64,000 nt of DNA from an archaeon SCG-AAA382B04 (GTDB lineage: Archaea > Halobacteriota > Methanonatronarchaeia > Methanonatronarchaeales > Methanonatronarchaeaceae). Location: positions 62,001 through 126,000 of the forward strand of contig PZKD01000100.1 of assembly GCA_003034855.1 (NCBI GenBank). Reading direction: 5' to 3'. The position numbers were made by a program, and so were the translations under genes. Below the pieces are notes generated by a model that worked only from the letters and a program-made list of their open reading frames with translations, made no database searches and was not told the DNA's origin. Positions 28,485-37,645 of this stretch are shown one piece after another; the stretch's first letter is position 1; the number at the start of each line of letters is the position of its first letter.

Positions 28485-29987
28485 TCAAATTATTAAACTA
28501 AGAGTCATAAGTTTTTCTGCAACTGGTTCAATTAATGATAGAGGTATATTGAATGCTAATCCAAATACCACGCAAGATATTGCCAAAACTCCTATAGGAA
28601 CTAACATAGTATATGGTGCTTCATCTCTAGATGCTTCTTCGTGTCCACCGCCAAAATATGCCTTATTGATGATTCTAAAGAAATATATTGCATTCAATAA
28701 ACTGCTCACCAATATTATAGCCGCAAATATCCATCGAGTTGATGAAGCCGAGGCCCAAACTAAGTAAAACTTGCTAATGAAGCCATTAGTTGGTGGAATT
28801 CCCACCATCGAAATCGCTGCTAGAGAGAAAAACATCATTGTAACCGGCATCTTATCCCCCATCCCTTCGTATTCATATAAGTCAGTCTTTCCTGTTTTAT
28901 AGGCAATGGCTCCTACTGCGAAGAATAAACATGCCTTCATTATTGAGTGATTGAATAGATGTAATATCCCTGCTGATAAACCAAGTTGAGTTCCTATACC
29001 ATACCCCATCACTATATATCCCATTTGGCTAACACTCGAATATGCTAACATTCTCTTTATGTTGCTTTGAGATATTGCATAAAGAGACCCTATTATTATT
29101 GCTATTCCTGCTAGCCATAATAAAATCGTTTTTACTGGAACTATTTCTGTTATGAACTCAATCCCATAAACTGTTAGTGTAATTCTAATAAGAGCATATA
29201 CAGCTGCTTCTATTATTGCTCCAGAAGATAATGCACATATAGGGGCAAGAGCTTTGGAATAGGCATCCGGCATCCAGACATGAAGCGGGAAAATTGCTCC
29301 TTTTATACTTAGTCCTGTAACTATGAACGCTGTACTTGCAAAAATTGCTTCTGAATTAAATAATCCTAACTGAGCTATTCTTATTGCTAAATCTGCGAAA
29401 TTAAGTGTACCCGTCATTATATAGAGGTAACCAGTTCCTAAAAGAAAAAAACTAGAACCTATTGAGCCCATTAAAAGATATTGATAAGCGGAGGCTATTG
29501 CCTCTTTGTTTTGTGCTATAGCTATCAAGCTATAAGAAGATATTGATAGTATCTCCAGTCCAACAAACATGTTGAAGATGTCACCTGCTATTACAAACCA
29601 ATTTAAACCTCCAGTTAGCAATAAAACTAATATATAATAATAGCTCTCTCTTTTATCGGATAACTCTTTTCTAATAAATTCTCGAGAATAAATAACTGTT
29701 AACAAGCTTAGGCTGGTGATTATGATCGTCATTAGGGCACTTAATGGATCAACCACTATCTCAATCGCAAATGGTGGTTGTAAACCTGCAGTGTGATAAC
29801 TTATATCCCCCGATGTTAAAACATGATTAGCTGTTAGGAGGGATAAGAAGAATGATAAAGACAAAAGAATTAAAGAAAGAATGTTGTTTATTTTTTTCTT
29901 GAATAAAACTGATATAGCTGCTAAATATGCCCCGAATAATGGGATTAATACTAAGAGTATTGGTAATTGATTTTGGTTTAGTAACAT
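28485..29987 (-). CDS. mrpD: MrpD-type antiporter subunit (first copy)
   Basis: 500 residues, about 14 helices. MFVGLEILSISSYSLIAIAQN (Glu in the MrpD/NuoN position), PLHVWMPDAYSKALAPICALSSG and AYSSVSQMGYIVMGYG are visible. This copy is closest in its signatures to true MrpD because it directly follows mrpC (seven bases), as in canonical Mrp operons. It probably forms one of the ion channels of the membrane arm. Confidence 0.9.
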   Translation of the reverse strand: MLLNQNQLPILLVLIPLFGAYLAAISVLFKKKINNILSLILLSLSFFLSLLTANHVLTSGDISYHTAGLQPPFAIEIVVDPLSALMTIIITSLSLLTVIYSREFIRKELSDKRESYYYILVLLLTGGLNWFVIAGDIFNMFVGLEILSISSYSLIAIAQNKEAIASAYQYLLMGSIGSSFFLLGTGYLYIMTGTLNFADLAIRIAQLGLFNSEAIFASTAFIVTGLSIKGAIFPLHVWMPDAYSKALAPICALSSGAIIEAAVYALIRITLTVYGIEFITEIVPVKTILLWLAGIAIIIGSLYAISQSNIKRMLAYSSVSQMGYIVMGYGIGTQLGLSAGILHLFNHSIMKACLFFAVGAIAYKTGKTDLYEYEGMGDKMPVTMMFFSLAAISMVGIPPTNGFISKFYLVWASASSTRWIFAAIILVSSLLNAIYFFRIINKAYFGGGHEEASRDEAPYTMLVPIGVLAISCVVFGLAFNIPLSLIEPVAEKLMTLSLII

Positions 29988-29994
29988 AGATATA

Positions 29995-30360
29995 TCACCA
30001 TAATTCCTCTATTTTTTCTGAATTAAGAGTTCCATATTCTTCATAAATCCTAATTGACAAGCTCAAGGCTGTTGCAGTTAATCCTATTGCTACAACTATT
30101 GCTGTTAGTATTAAGACTGAGGGTAATGGGTTTGAATAATGGGTGGGGTCAACATGTTCTCCATGAATTATTGGTGCTATAGCTTTTGATTTGTCACCCA
30201 TTGAAATAAAAAACAAATAAATGGATGTATCTACTATGTTTAGTCCTAAAAACTTCTTTATTAGGTTCTTTTTTGCAATCATTGTGTATAACCCGATCAT
30301 AAACAAGAGAACTGAAATCCAATAGTTGTAGTGTTGTAAATAAAACTCTAAATTAACCAT
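29995..30360 (-). CDS. mrpC: Mrp antiporter subunit C (NuoK-like)
   Basis: 121 residues with three membrane helices, homologous to NuoK/MnhC. The ISVLLFMIGLYTMIAKKNLIKKFLGLNI start and the LPSVLILTAIVVAIGLTATALSLSIRIYEEYGTL end are family hallmarks, with the conserved Leu-Thr-Ala-Ile-Val-Val-Ala-Ile pattern in helix 3. It overlaps mrpB by eight bases. Links the B and D subunits in the complex. Confidence 0.92.
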   Translation of the reverse strand: MVNLEFYLQHYNYWISVLLFMIGLYTMIAKKNLIKKFLGLNIVDTSIYLFFISMGDKSKAIAPIIHGEHVDPTHYSNPLPSVLILTAIVVAIGLTATALSLSIRIYEEYGTLNSEKIEELW

Positions 30361-30796
30361 CTGTCTTTCTACCCCCCATAGCCATGAATATTGAGAATAT
30401 TACAGCAGTTACGGTTATACCTATCCCTATTTCCACTAATGAAATTGCTGTAGCTGCTATTTCAGCATTAGCTAATATCGGAATAGCTGAATATTGTAAG
30501 AAATTTCCTGAAAATAAAATACAGATTAATCCAATTGTTCCAAAAATAATTGGCCCCAATGGCTCAAGAAATTGCCTAATCTTTAATTTTGCTCTATGTG
30601 CACCTTCTCTATATCCAAAAACCAAGGCATATAATATAAAACTCGAAGCAATTATAACTCCTCCCTGAAAACCTCCACCCGGCGATATGTGTCCATGCAT
30701 AATAACATAAAGCCCAAATAATTGGATCGGAGGTATTAATATTTTAGTAACTGTTTTAACTAAAACATCTTTCGTTATTGGTCCCTCACTCACCAA
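30353..30796 (-). CDS. mrpB: Mrp antiporter subunit B
   Basis: 147 residues with four helices. The motif MHGHISPGGGFQGGVIIASS is the MnhB signature. Overlaps both the downstream mrpC and the upstream MbhE-like gene, showing tight translational coupling. In complete Mrp and MBH complexes this subunit sits between the small subunits and the antiporter module. Confidence 0.92.
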   Translation of the reverse strand: MVSEGPITKDVLVKTVTKILIPPIQLFGLYVIMHGHISPGGGFQGGVIIASSFILYALVFGYREGAHRAKLKIRQFLEPLGPIIFGTIGLICILFSGNFLQYSAIPILANAEIAATAISLVEIGIGITVTAVIFSIFMAMGGRKTDG

Positions 30797-31070
30797 AACC
30801 CCTCCCTAAAATTGCTAAAACTGCCATTCCAGCTGTAAATATCACTGTTACTTCTCCAAAGGTGTCATAACCCCTCCAGTAGGCTAATACTCCAGTTACT
30901 GCATTATGGACTCCAGCAACACCATAGGCTTCTTCTAAGTATGTTGGAGAAACATAACTTGCAGCTGGACTCGTCAATGAACCAAATGCAGGCATATCAG
31001 CCACTGCATAGGCCATTATAGCTCCAACTACAATAACAACAAACAATGGCCCCATCTTCCTCATCTTCAT
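30786..31070 (-). CDS. MbhE-like subunit (equivalent of the MrpA C-terminal end)
   Basis: 94 residues, two to three helices; NAVTGVLAYWRGYDTFGEVTVIFTAGMAVL is the conserved stretch shared by MbhE, MrpB-adjacent domains and the far C-terminus of bacterial MrpA. In archaea the parts of MrpA are separate genes, as here. Overlaps the DUF4040 gene by four bases and mrpB by eleven. Confidence 0.85.
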   Translation of the reverse strand: MKMRKMGPLFVVIVVGAIMAYAVADMPAFGSLTSPAASYVSPTYLEEAYGVAGVHNAVTGVLAYWRGYDTFGEVTVIFTAGMAVLAILGRGFGE

Positions 31071-31309
31071 TCTTCCATCCTCTCCGTATTACATATTGCT
31101 ATTATAAACAATATTGTCGTTACTCCTGCTCCTACCGCTGCTTCAGTCAATGCGACGTCCGGAGCGTTTAATTGAGTATACACTATAGCCATAGCAAAAC
31201 TATATATTGAATAAATTAAAGCTGCAGCTAACAAATCTTTTGTTCTAACTGCTGCAAGGGCTGTTATGGGTAAAATTAGTAATAATAATAAATCTAGAAT
31301 ATAAATCAT
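31067..31309 (-). CDS. MbhD-like DUF4040 subunit
   Basis: 80 residues, about three helices, with LAAALIYSIYSFAMAIVYTQ and LNAPDVALTEAAVGAG, the DUF4040/MbhD signature including the conserved Asp-Val-Ala-Leu-Thr-Glu. It corresponds to the NuoJ-like part of MrpA. Overlaps mrpG by four bases. The acidic pair in the helix is thought to lie on the ion path. Confidence 0.88.
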   Translation of the reverse strand: MIYILDLLLLLILPITALAAVRTKDLLAAALIYSIYSFAMAIVYTQLNAPDVALTEAAVGAGVTTILFIIAICNTERMEE

Positions 31310-31665
31310 TTATTATCGCCTCCTTTTAGTTCTTCATATCTATCGAATTTTGTTATTTCTTTCAATGGCTTGATTCCATATTTATGAGCTCCTTTAGATA
31401 TAATATGCGCTGTTGTTGGAGTTGATATAATTACAAATAAAATTATTAGTATTAACTTAAGACTTGTAAAATCAATTCCTTGGTAAAGAATAATAGATAA
31501 TATTATTGAGCCACTTCCCAATGTATCACATTTGGTTGTAGCATGTAATCTTGTAAATGTGTCTTGGAACCTATTTAATCCTATAAAACCTATGAGAAAG
31601 AAAAATGTCCCTACGCCTAGTAATATAATGCTAATTATGTTTCTTAGAAGCAGAAGGATGTTCAT
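31306..31665 (-). CDS. mrpG: Mrp antiporter subunit G
   Basis: 119 residues with three helices. LIGFIGLNRFQDTFTRLHATTKCDTLG is the MnhG signature. The C-terminal tail is cytoplasmic and charged. Overlaps mrpF by four bases. Part of the small-subunit (E-F-G) end of the complex. Confidence 0.92.
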   Translation of the reverse strand: MNILLLLRNIISIILLGVGTFFFLIGFIGLNRFQDTFTRLHATTKCDTLGSGSIILSIILYQGIDFTSLKLILIILFVIISTPTTAHIISKGAHKYGIKPLKEITKFDRYEELKGGDNK

Positions 31666-31940
31666 CCAAATATCCCTCCTGTCTGTAGATATCTTCCCGC
31701 TGCAACAGCTACTACAAAGTTTAGCATTGCATAAACCAAGGATATATCAACAAATATTGGTTGATTATAGACATATCCAACTAAAACTAAAACAACTAAA
31801 GTAGTTGTTCCGAATACGCTTATCGCTACTAACCTATCACCAATCGTTGGTCCAATAATTGCTCTATAACCTACTAAAATAGCAGTAGCCATTAATATTA
31901 CTGCTGTAGCAAAAAATATAGTTTGTAAATCAATCATCAT
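31662..31940 (-). CDS. mrpF: Mrp antiporter subunit F
   Basis: 92 residues, three helices; YRAIIGPTIGDRLVAISVFGT and IFVDISLVYAMLNFVVAVA match MnhF (conserved Gly-Pro-Thr-x-x-Asp-Arg). Overlaps mrpE by eleven bases and mrpG by four. Confidence 0.92.
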   Translation of the reverse strand: MMIDLQTIFFATAVILMATAILVGYRAIIGPTIGDRLVAISVFGTTTLVVLVLVGYVYNQPIFVDISLVYAMLNFVVAVAAGRYLQTGGIFG

Positions 31941-32448
31941 CTCTACTCTCTCCTTCCTTAAAAACTTCCTGAATTCTTTTTTCCATTTCTTGATCTCTTA
32001 ATCCCTCTGCATGCCGTTTCGCAAGACAATGAACATAATAGTTTGAATCATCATCAATATCTACCGTTAATGTTCCTGGCGTAAGTGTTATCGAATTACC
32101 AAAAATAGCTTGTGATAGCCCTGATTCAAGATCAGAATTATACTTAATTATCCTAGGAGAAACGGGCAGATCAGGATGCAAAACTATTTTCGCTACGTCT
32201 ATATTAGCTATCACTATCTCCTTAAGTAACCAAGCAAAATATTTTATGAACCCATAAATCTCTAAAGGTATTTTTTTAAAGTTTTGCCTAGTAAACAAGA
32301 GATCATGGGAAAGATAAGCCACTATTAGTGACGAGATGATTCCTAGAGAAAGATGAATCCAATCAAACATATTTGATAGTATTATCCAAAAAACAAACAT
32401 AAGTAAAAATGTTGATATAAATGATTTTGCAAAGCGATTATTTTTCAT
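31930..32448 (-). CDS. mrpE: Mrp antiporter subunit E
   Basis: About 172 residues: two N-terminal helices and a cytoplasmic domain with ANIDVAKIVLHPDLPVSP and NSITLTPGTLTVDIDDD, both typical of MnhE. I start at the ATG at 32448 because a GGGGGAG site lies about 11 bases ahead of it; an in-frame ATG ten codons upstream has no such site. It is the first gene of the minus-strand Mrp run and faces pyrF, with about 50-80 bases for both promoters. Confidence 0.88.
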   Translation of the reverse strand: MKNNRFAKSFISTFLLMFVFWIILSNMFDWIHLSLGIISSLIVAYLSHDLLFTRQNFKKIPLEIYGFIKYFAWLLKEIVIANIDVAKIVLHPDLPVSPRIIKYNSDLESGLSQAIFGNSITLTPGTLTVDIDDDSNYYVHCLAKRHAEGLRDQEMEKRIQEVFKEGESRDDD

Positions 32449-32528
32449 TTTTTTGGATTCTCCCCCTTCCCCACCCATCTATTTTTGAAGAACACTTAAA
32501 ACTTTTGAAGAAATATTGATTAAAGAAG

Positions 32529-33179
32529 ATGAATAATGAAAAAGGTTTAATTTTCGCTTGTGATCTGCAAGACAGAGAAAAGGCAATAGAGATTACCAAA
32601 AAAGTTAAGAAGTATATTGATGGCGTCAAGGTTAATTATCCACTAATCCTTTCAAGCGATATTAATATTATATCAAAACTATCTAGATACGCTCCAGTTA
32701 TTTCTGATTTCAAAATAGCGGATGTTCCCCACATCAACAAGATTATTTGCAAAAAAGCTTTTGAAAATGGAGCCCAAGGTGTTATATCTCATTCCTTTTT
32801 AGGGAAAAAAAGCCTAGAAGTTTGTCGAGAAGTTGCAGACAGTTATAATTCTGAGCTTTTTTCAGTTGTGGAGATGTCTCATTCTGGAGCTGAAAAATTT
32901 ATTCATCCTAAAGTTGATGACTTATGTGAATTGTCTAAAAAAGTTGGAGTAGATGGGGTAATAGCACCTGGAAATGATGCAAAAAGATTGAGGAAAGTTA
33001 GGAACCTGCTTGGTAAAAATTTAGATATACTTTCACCAGGTGTAGGTTTTCAAGGAGGAGAGGTTGAAAATGCTTTAGAGGCTGGTGCCAATTTCATTAT
33101 TGTCGGAAGAAAGATATATAGGTCTAATAAACCTAAAGAAGTTGCTAAAGAATTAAAAGACAAAATAAATAATTTCTAG
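32529..33179 (+). CDS. pyrF: Orotidine 5'-phosphate decarboxylase
   Basis: Last step of UMP synthesis. A TIM-barrel of 216 residues with the catalytic segment SDFKIADVPH (Asp-x-Lys-x-x-Asp) near residue 62, LIFACDLQD at the first strand, SPGVGFQGG for phosphate binding and FIIVGRKIY at the last strand. Normal archaeal length. Followed closely by the JAB-domain gene. Confidence 0.94.
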   Translation: MNNEKGLIFACDLQDREKAIEITKKVKKYIDGVKVNYPLILSSDINIISKLSRYAPVISDFKIADVPHINKIICKKAFENGAQGVISHSFLGKKSLEVCREVADSYNSELFSVVEMSHSGAEKFIHPKVDDLCELSKKVGVDGVIAPGNDAKRLRKVRNLLGKNLDILSPGVGFQGGEVENALEAGANFIIVGRKIYRSNKPKEVAKELKDKINNF

Positions 33180-33188
33180 TATCAAATT

Positions 33189-33635
33189 ATGAATAAAAAA
33201 GTAAAAGCTATCAGGAAAGATGCCTTAAATTTCATTCTTGAAATTGGTGAGTCTGCCCATCCTGAGGAAATGGTTGGAATGTTAACTGCCAAAAAAAAGG
33301 TGATAACTGATATGGTTTTAGCTCCTGGAACTTACACCTCTGATAAAAGCGCTGTAATGAGAGTTAACCAATTGCCTATGGGATTGAATACAGTCGGATC
33401 AGTGCATTCCCATCCATCTGGAAACATAAGCCCCTCTAAAACTGACTTGGAGATGTTTTCAAAAAATGGAGATTTTCACATCATAACTGGCTATCCATTT
33501 GAAAAAAATAACTGGGTTTGTTATAATAGAAAAGGGGAAGAGAGAGAATTAGAGGTTAGAGACATCGAGAACAAAGAGGAGGATAATTTATGGGAAAAAG
33601 AACTCGAGAGACTGAAGGAAGATATAGACGAATAG
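33189..33635 (+). CDS. JAB/MPN (JAMM) domain metalloprotease-like protein
   Basis: 148 residues with a complete JAMM zinc motif: Glu in the HPEEMVGML segment, HSHPSG (His-x-His-Pro) and, seven residues on, Asp in SKTDLEMF. Archaeal JAMM proteins can remove ubiquitin-like SAMP modifiers or other isopeptides; the short single-domain form here fits that group. The substrate is not known. It overlaps the start of ribL by 46 bases. Confidence 0.85.
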   Translation: MNKKVKAIRKDALNFILEIGESAHPEEMVGMLTAKKKVITDMVLAPGTYTSDKSAVMRVNQLPMGLNTVGSVHSHPSGNISPSKTDLEMFSKNGDFHIITGYPFEKNNWVCYNRKGEERELEVRDIENKEEDNLWEKELERLKEDIDE

Positions 33636-34036
33636 TGGCCACAGGAACATTCGATTTGATTCATCCTGGTCATATCTTTTATCTAAAAAAAGCCAAAGAA
33701 TTGGGCGATGAATTGTTTGTAATCGTTGCTAGGGATAAAACACTTCCATGCAATCCTATCATTCTAGAAAAACAAAGAAAAAAAGTTATAAATTCTATTG
33801 AATACGTTGATAAAGCCATTTTAGGAAGTGAAAAAGATAAATTAGACCCTATACGAAAAACCAAACCCAATATTTTAGTTCTTGGACCTGACCAGAAGTG
33901 GGATAAATCAAAAGTTCAGAAGTGGGTGAACAGAGAACTTGAATTTGAAGTTAAAGTAAAAAAAGTTAAAGAATACAAAGATTGTGACTTATGCAGTACC
34001 TCTGAAATAATTGAAAAAATCAAGAAAAACTATTAA
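33590..34036 (+). CDS. ribL: FAD synthetase, archaeal RibL type
   Basis: Cytidylyltransferase-fold enzyme that adenylates FMN to FAD. HPGH motif in TGTFDLIHPGHIFYL and LGPDQKW near residue 100 match archaeal RibL. The ATG at 33590 has a GAGGAGG site at 33576-33582, seven bases ahead, so this start is preferred although it lies 46 bases inside the JAB gene; a GTG at 33635 would remove the first strand. Its Cys residues near the end (DCDLCSTSEI region) resemble the redox-sensitive pair of RibL. Convergent with the aminotransferase gene, overlapping by 17 bases. Confidence 0.88.
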   Translation: MGKRTRETEGRYRRIVATGTFDLIHPGHIFYLKKAKELGDELFVIVARDKTLPCNPIILEKQRKKVINSIEYVDKAILGSEKDKLDPIRKTKPNILVLGPDQKWDKSKVQKWVNRELEFEVKVKKVKEYKDCDLCSTSEIIEKIKKNY

Positions 34037-35183
34037 GAACCTCTTCTAGAAAAACCGATATCCTATTTAGAGCCTCATTTATCCTTTCTTCTGAGTTAGC
34101 AAATGACATCCTAAAATGTCCTTCTCCTTTTCTTCCAAACGCCTTTCCTGGTGTTATCGCTACGTTTGCTTTTTTTAACATTTTTTTAGAGAATTTCATA
34201 GAATCTACACCTACTTTTGGGAAGGCATAAAAAGATCCCTCTGGTTCATTACAACTTAATTGTTCAATTTTGTTGAGTTTCTCCATTACCAAATCCCTTC
34301 TTTTCTCGAATTTGTTAACCATCTCATCTACATATGGGTCTATTTCATCAGTTAAGGCACAACGAGCTCCTTTCTGAACAAATGAAGTAGGACAACTAAC
34401 AGAGTGTTGCTGAATCTTAGTTAAATTGTTTACTATTTCTTCATTAGCATTTAGGTAACCAAGCCTCCATCCAGTCATAGAATATGTCTTAGAGAAACCA
34501 TTTACTGTTATAACATTTTCATAATCGCTTCGAGGACTATAGTGGCTTTTTTCATAAATTATTTTTTCATAAACTTCATCTGATATAACGAATACATCTT
34601 TTTCTCTGGATATTTCAGTGATTGCCTCTATAGTTTCTTTAGAGTAAACCTTTCCTGTAGGATTACAGGGACTATTTAAAATAACTAATTTTGTGCCCTC
34701 ATGAATTATCTCCTTAAATCTCTCTACCTCTGGAGAATGGTTCTCATCTGTAGGGCACCATTTTACTTTACCACCCGCTAATTTTATCATTTCGGGGTAG
34801 GAGACCCAAGCTGGGTCAAAAAGCATGGCCTCTTCGCCTTCATCAATTAATCCTTGACATATCAAGTACAAAGCATATTTAGCGCCTGGAGTGGTTATTA
34901 TCTCTTTTTTATTGGTGTCCACTCCATTTTGTTTTTTTAATTTTTGAGTTATCTTCTCTCTAAGGTTTTCAATACCTTGGCTTTCAGTATAATGAACAAA
35001 TCCATCCTTTAACGCTTGGATGGCACACTGTTTTATTGGTTCTGGTGTATCAAAATCAGGTTCACCTACACCAAGGGATATTACATCTTTACCTTTTCTC
35101 TCTAGTTTTGAAGCCATCTCTGAAATTTCAAGAGTGGCTGAAGGATTACAATTTTTTAATCTACTAGAAAAATTGGGTTTCAT
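34020..35183 (-). CDS. Class I/II PLP-dependent aminotransferase (aspartate/aromatic type)
   Basis: 387 residues. The PLP lysine is in [16 protein letters not shown]; the upstream [12 protein letters not shown] and downstream [10 protein letters not shown] (substrate Arg) are the AspC-family motifs. Probably aspartate or broad-range amino acid transaminase. It overlaps ribH by four bases, so it is transcribed with ribC and ribH. No signal or membrane segment; cytosolic. Confidence 0.88.
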   Translation of the reverse strand: MKPNFSSRLKNCNPSATLEISEMASKLERKGKDVISLGVGEPDFDTPEPIKQCAIQALKDGFVHYTESQGIENLREKITQKLKKQNGVDTNKKEIITTPGAKYALYLICQGLIDEGEEAMLFDPAWVSYPEMIKLAGGKVKWCPTDENHSPEVERFKEIIHEGTKLVILNSPCNPTGKVYSKETIEAITEISREKDVFVISDEVYEKIIYEKSHYSPRSDYENVITVNGFSKTYSMTGWRLGYLNANEEIVNNLTKIQQHSVSCPTSFVQKGARCALTDEIDPYVDEMVNKFEKRRDLVMEKLNKIEQLSCNEPEGSFYAFPKVGVDSMKFSKKMLKKANVAITPGKAFGRKGEGHFRMSFANSEERINEALNRISVFLEEVLNSFS

Positions 35184-35587
35184 AGATCTTTTTTAGCCAT
35201 CTTTACTGCCGCTTCAACAGCTCTCTTTGCATAATCAACTCTTTCTTGGGCTTCTAATCTAGTTTGACCTGGACCACTTATACCCAAAGTAACAGGTTTA
35301 TCATATTCCATAGACAAATCAATTATCTTTCTTGATGACTGAGAGGCGACAACTTCGTCATGTTCTGTTTGGCCTTCAATTATACATCCAAGAGTAACTA
35401 CCCCATCTATTCCTTTGTTTTCTAATAATTTTTTAACTGCTAAGGGCATATCATATACCCCAGGTACAAATTCTTCTTGAATAATTTCGGCTTCTAAAAA
35501 TTTTGCGTGTCTCTTTGCAAGTTTCCTCATATCTTCAGTTATGTCATAGTTAAATTCAGATATTACAAATCCTAACTTAATTGTCAT
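35180..35587 (-). CDS. ribH: 6,7-dimethyl-8-ribityllumazine synthase
   Basis: Penultimate step of riboflavin synthesis. 135 residues with [39 protein letters not shown] (catalytic His in TEHDE) and LGISGPGQT, all typical of RibH. 17 bases after ribC and coupled to the aminotransferase downstream. Normal size for the archaeal enzyme. Confidence 0.94.
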   Translation of the reverse strand: MTIKLGFVISEFNYDITEDMRKLAKRHAKFLEAEIIQEEFVPGVYDMPLAVKKLLENKGIDGVVTLGCIIEGQTEHDEVVASQSSRKIIDLSMEYDKPVTLGISGPGQTRLEAQERVDYAKRAVEAAVKMAKKDL

Positions 35588-35604
35588 TTCATTTCACCCT
35601 TTTT

Positions 35605-36063
<459 letters not shown>

Positions 36064-37122
36064 TTATACCAAGTCCAAAATGTCATTTATTTCTTTTAAT
36101 AGATTTCTTAGTTGACTTGGTTTTTTGTCAGCTAAGTGTCCTATTCTAAATGTTTTTTCACTTAGTTTTCCATATCCATTGCTAATTAAGTAATTTCTTT
36201 CTCTTAATTTTTGTATTAGTTTTGTAACTTGGATATTTTTTGTGTTCTCGACTGCAGTCAGAGTTTTAGATTCATATCCCTTGTTGGGGAAAACATCGAA
36301 GTGTTTTTTGGCCCAGTTTCTGGTTATTTGGGCCATTTCTTTGTGTCTTTTCCATCTTTTTTCTAATCCTTCTTCGTTAAGTATATCCTCTAATTGTTGG
36401 TTAAGTACATATAGTAGTGGAATGTTTGGTGTGGTTATAGTTTGGTCTTTAGAGTCGTAGCTTAAGAATCTGTCTAAGCTAAAGTAGTATCCCTTATCTT
36501 TCACTTCTTTTGATTTTTCTATTGCTTTCTGAGATACCGTGAAGAAGGCAAGTCCTGGTGGAAGTCCAAGGCATTTTTGGGTTCCAAATAAACAGATATC
36601 TATATCCCATTCATCAACAGGGATATCGACCCCTCCCATGGAGCTAACGGTATCAACCAAAAATAGAGTATCATCTGGAATAGCTTCAGATATTTCTTCC
36701 ACTGGATTCTCTAGAGCTGCTGAAGATTCATTATGTATTAATGTCACACAATCTATGTCTTTTTCTTTAACTTTTTCTTCGACATCTCCTTTTCTTATTG
36801 GTTCTCCCCATTCCTTTGAGATGGTTTCACACTTTTTCCCATTTCTTTTAGTGATATTATGCCATCTTCTACCGAATGCTCCGTTTACAAGGTTTAAACA
36901 TTTTTTTGAAACAGTGTTTCTAATTGAAGCTTCCATTAAACCTGTAGAGGATGATGTTGATATGAAAACTTTATTTCGTGTTTGAGTTAGTTTTTTTAGT
37001 TTTGGAATTAACTCATTATATAATTCAGAGAATTCTTTACTTCTATGCCCTATCATTGGTTTAGAAAGTTCTTCTCTTAGTTCTTTATTCACATTTACCG
37101 GGCCTGGAATAAAAAGTTCCAT
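36064..37122 (-). CDS. Class V PLP-dependent aminotransferase (serine/alanine-glyoxylate type)
   Basis: 352 residues. Starts IPGPVNVNKELREELSKPMI as in the SGAT/AGT family; PLP lysine in LFGTQKCLGLPPGLAF; VDTVSSMGGVDIPVDEWD is the cofactor Asp region. Family members transfer amino groups among serine, alanine, glyoxylate or phosphoserine-type acids; the exact substrate is open. It lies one base before ribC on the same strand, so it opens this four-gene run. Divergent from purE. Confidence 0.85.
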   Translation of the reverse strand: MELFIPGPVNVNKELREELSKPMIGHRSKEFSELYNELIPKLKKLTQTRNKVFISTSSSTGLMEASIRNTVSKKCLNLVNGAFGRRWHNITKRNGKKCETISKEWGEPIRKGDVEEKVKEKDIDCVTLIHNESSAALENPVEEISEAIPDDTLFLVDTVSSMGGVDIPVDEWDIDICLFGTQKCLGLPPGLAFFTVSQKAIEKSKEVKDKGYYFSLDRFLSYDSKDQTITTPNIPLLYVLNQQLEDILNEEGLEKRWKRHKEMAQITRNWAKKHFDVFPNKGYESKTLTAVENTKNIQVTKLIQKLRERNYLISNGYGKLSEKTFRIGHLADKKPSQLRNLLKEINDILDLV

Positions 37123-37170
37123 TTACCTCTCTCCTTTGACAATATTTCAATTTGTTTTATTTTGCCTAAT

Positions 37171-37187
37171 ATGTTGGGAGACAACAT
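37171..37187. promoter_or_regulatory. Short inverted repeat in the purE divergent promoter region
   Basis: ATGTTG, five bases, CAACAT: a perfect six-base inverted repeat in the 136-base spacer between the minus-strand aminotransferase run and plus-strand purE. Could be an operator; no TATA box pairs with it clearly. Confidence 0.3.
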
Positions 37188-37258
37188 CCTTAGGTTAGTA
37201 AATATTTTGGTCTCTTGGGTATTATTAGTTTAATAAAAAAAATTGAGGTATATACCTT

Positions 37259-37645
37259 ATGACTGAAGTGGCTGTTGTTTTGGGTTCTGATTCTGATGAA
37301 CCAATTGCTAAAAAAGCTTACAAGATCTTAGAAGAGAATGAAGTAGATTATGCTAGAAAAGTTATCTCTGCTCACAGAAACCCTGAAGAGTTAAAAAAAT
37401 TCGTAAATGAGTCGGATGCCAACGTATTTATTGGAATAGCAGGTCTTTCAGCAGCTCTGCCAGGTGCTATTGCGTCTCATACTGATAAACCTGTTATTGG
37501 AGTTCCAGTTAATGCTAAACTAGAAGGATTGGATTCTTTATTGAGCATATCTCAGATGCCTAAGGGAGTTCCTGTAGCATGTGTGGGAATTGATAGAGCT
37601 GATAACGCTGCTCTTCTAGCTATTAGAATCCTTGAATCAAATTAA
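37259..37645 (+). CDS. purE: N5-carboxyaminoimidazole ribonucleotide mutase, PurE class I type
   Basis: Purine pathway enzyme moving the carboxyl group of N5-CAIR to give CAIR. 128 residues with [21 protein letters not shown] and [26 protein letters not shown]; His in SAHRNP is the catalytic acid/base. Normal short form, no purK domain. Convergent with thiC, sharing four bases at the stops. Confidence 0.93.
   Translation: MTEVAVVLGSDSDEPIAKKAYKILEENEVDYARKVISAHRNPEELKKFVNESDANVFIGIAGLSAALPGAIASHTDKPVIGVPVNAKLEGLDSLLSISQMPKGVPVACVGIDRADNAALLAIRILESN

Noticed and set aside
23008-32478. Membrane-bound hydrogenase (Mbh/Ech) operon
   Set aside because: Only the Mrp-like membrane half is present; no NiFe large or small subunit and no Fe-S subunits are seen.
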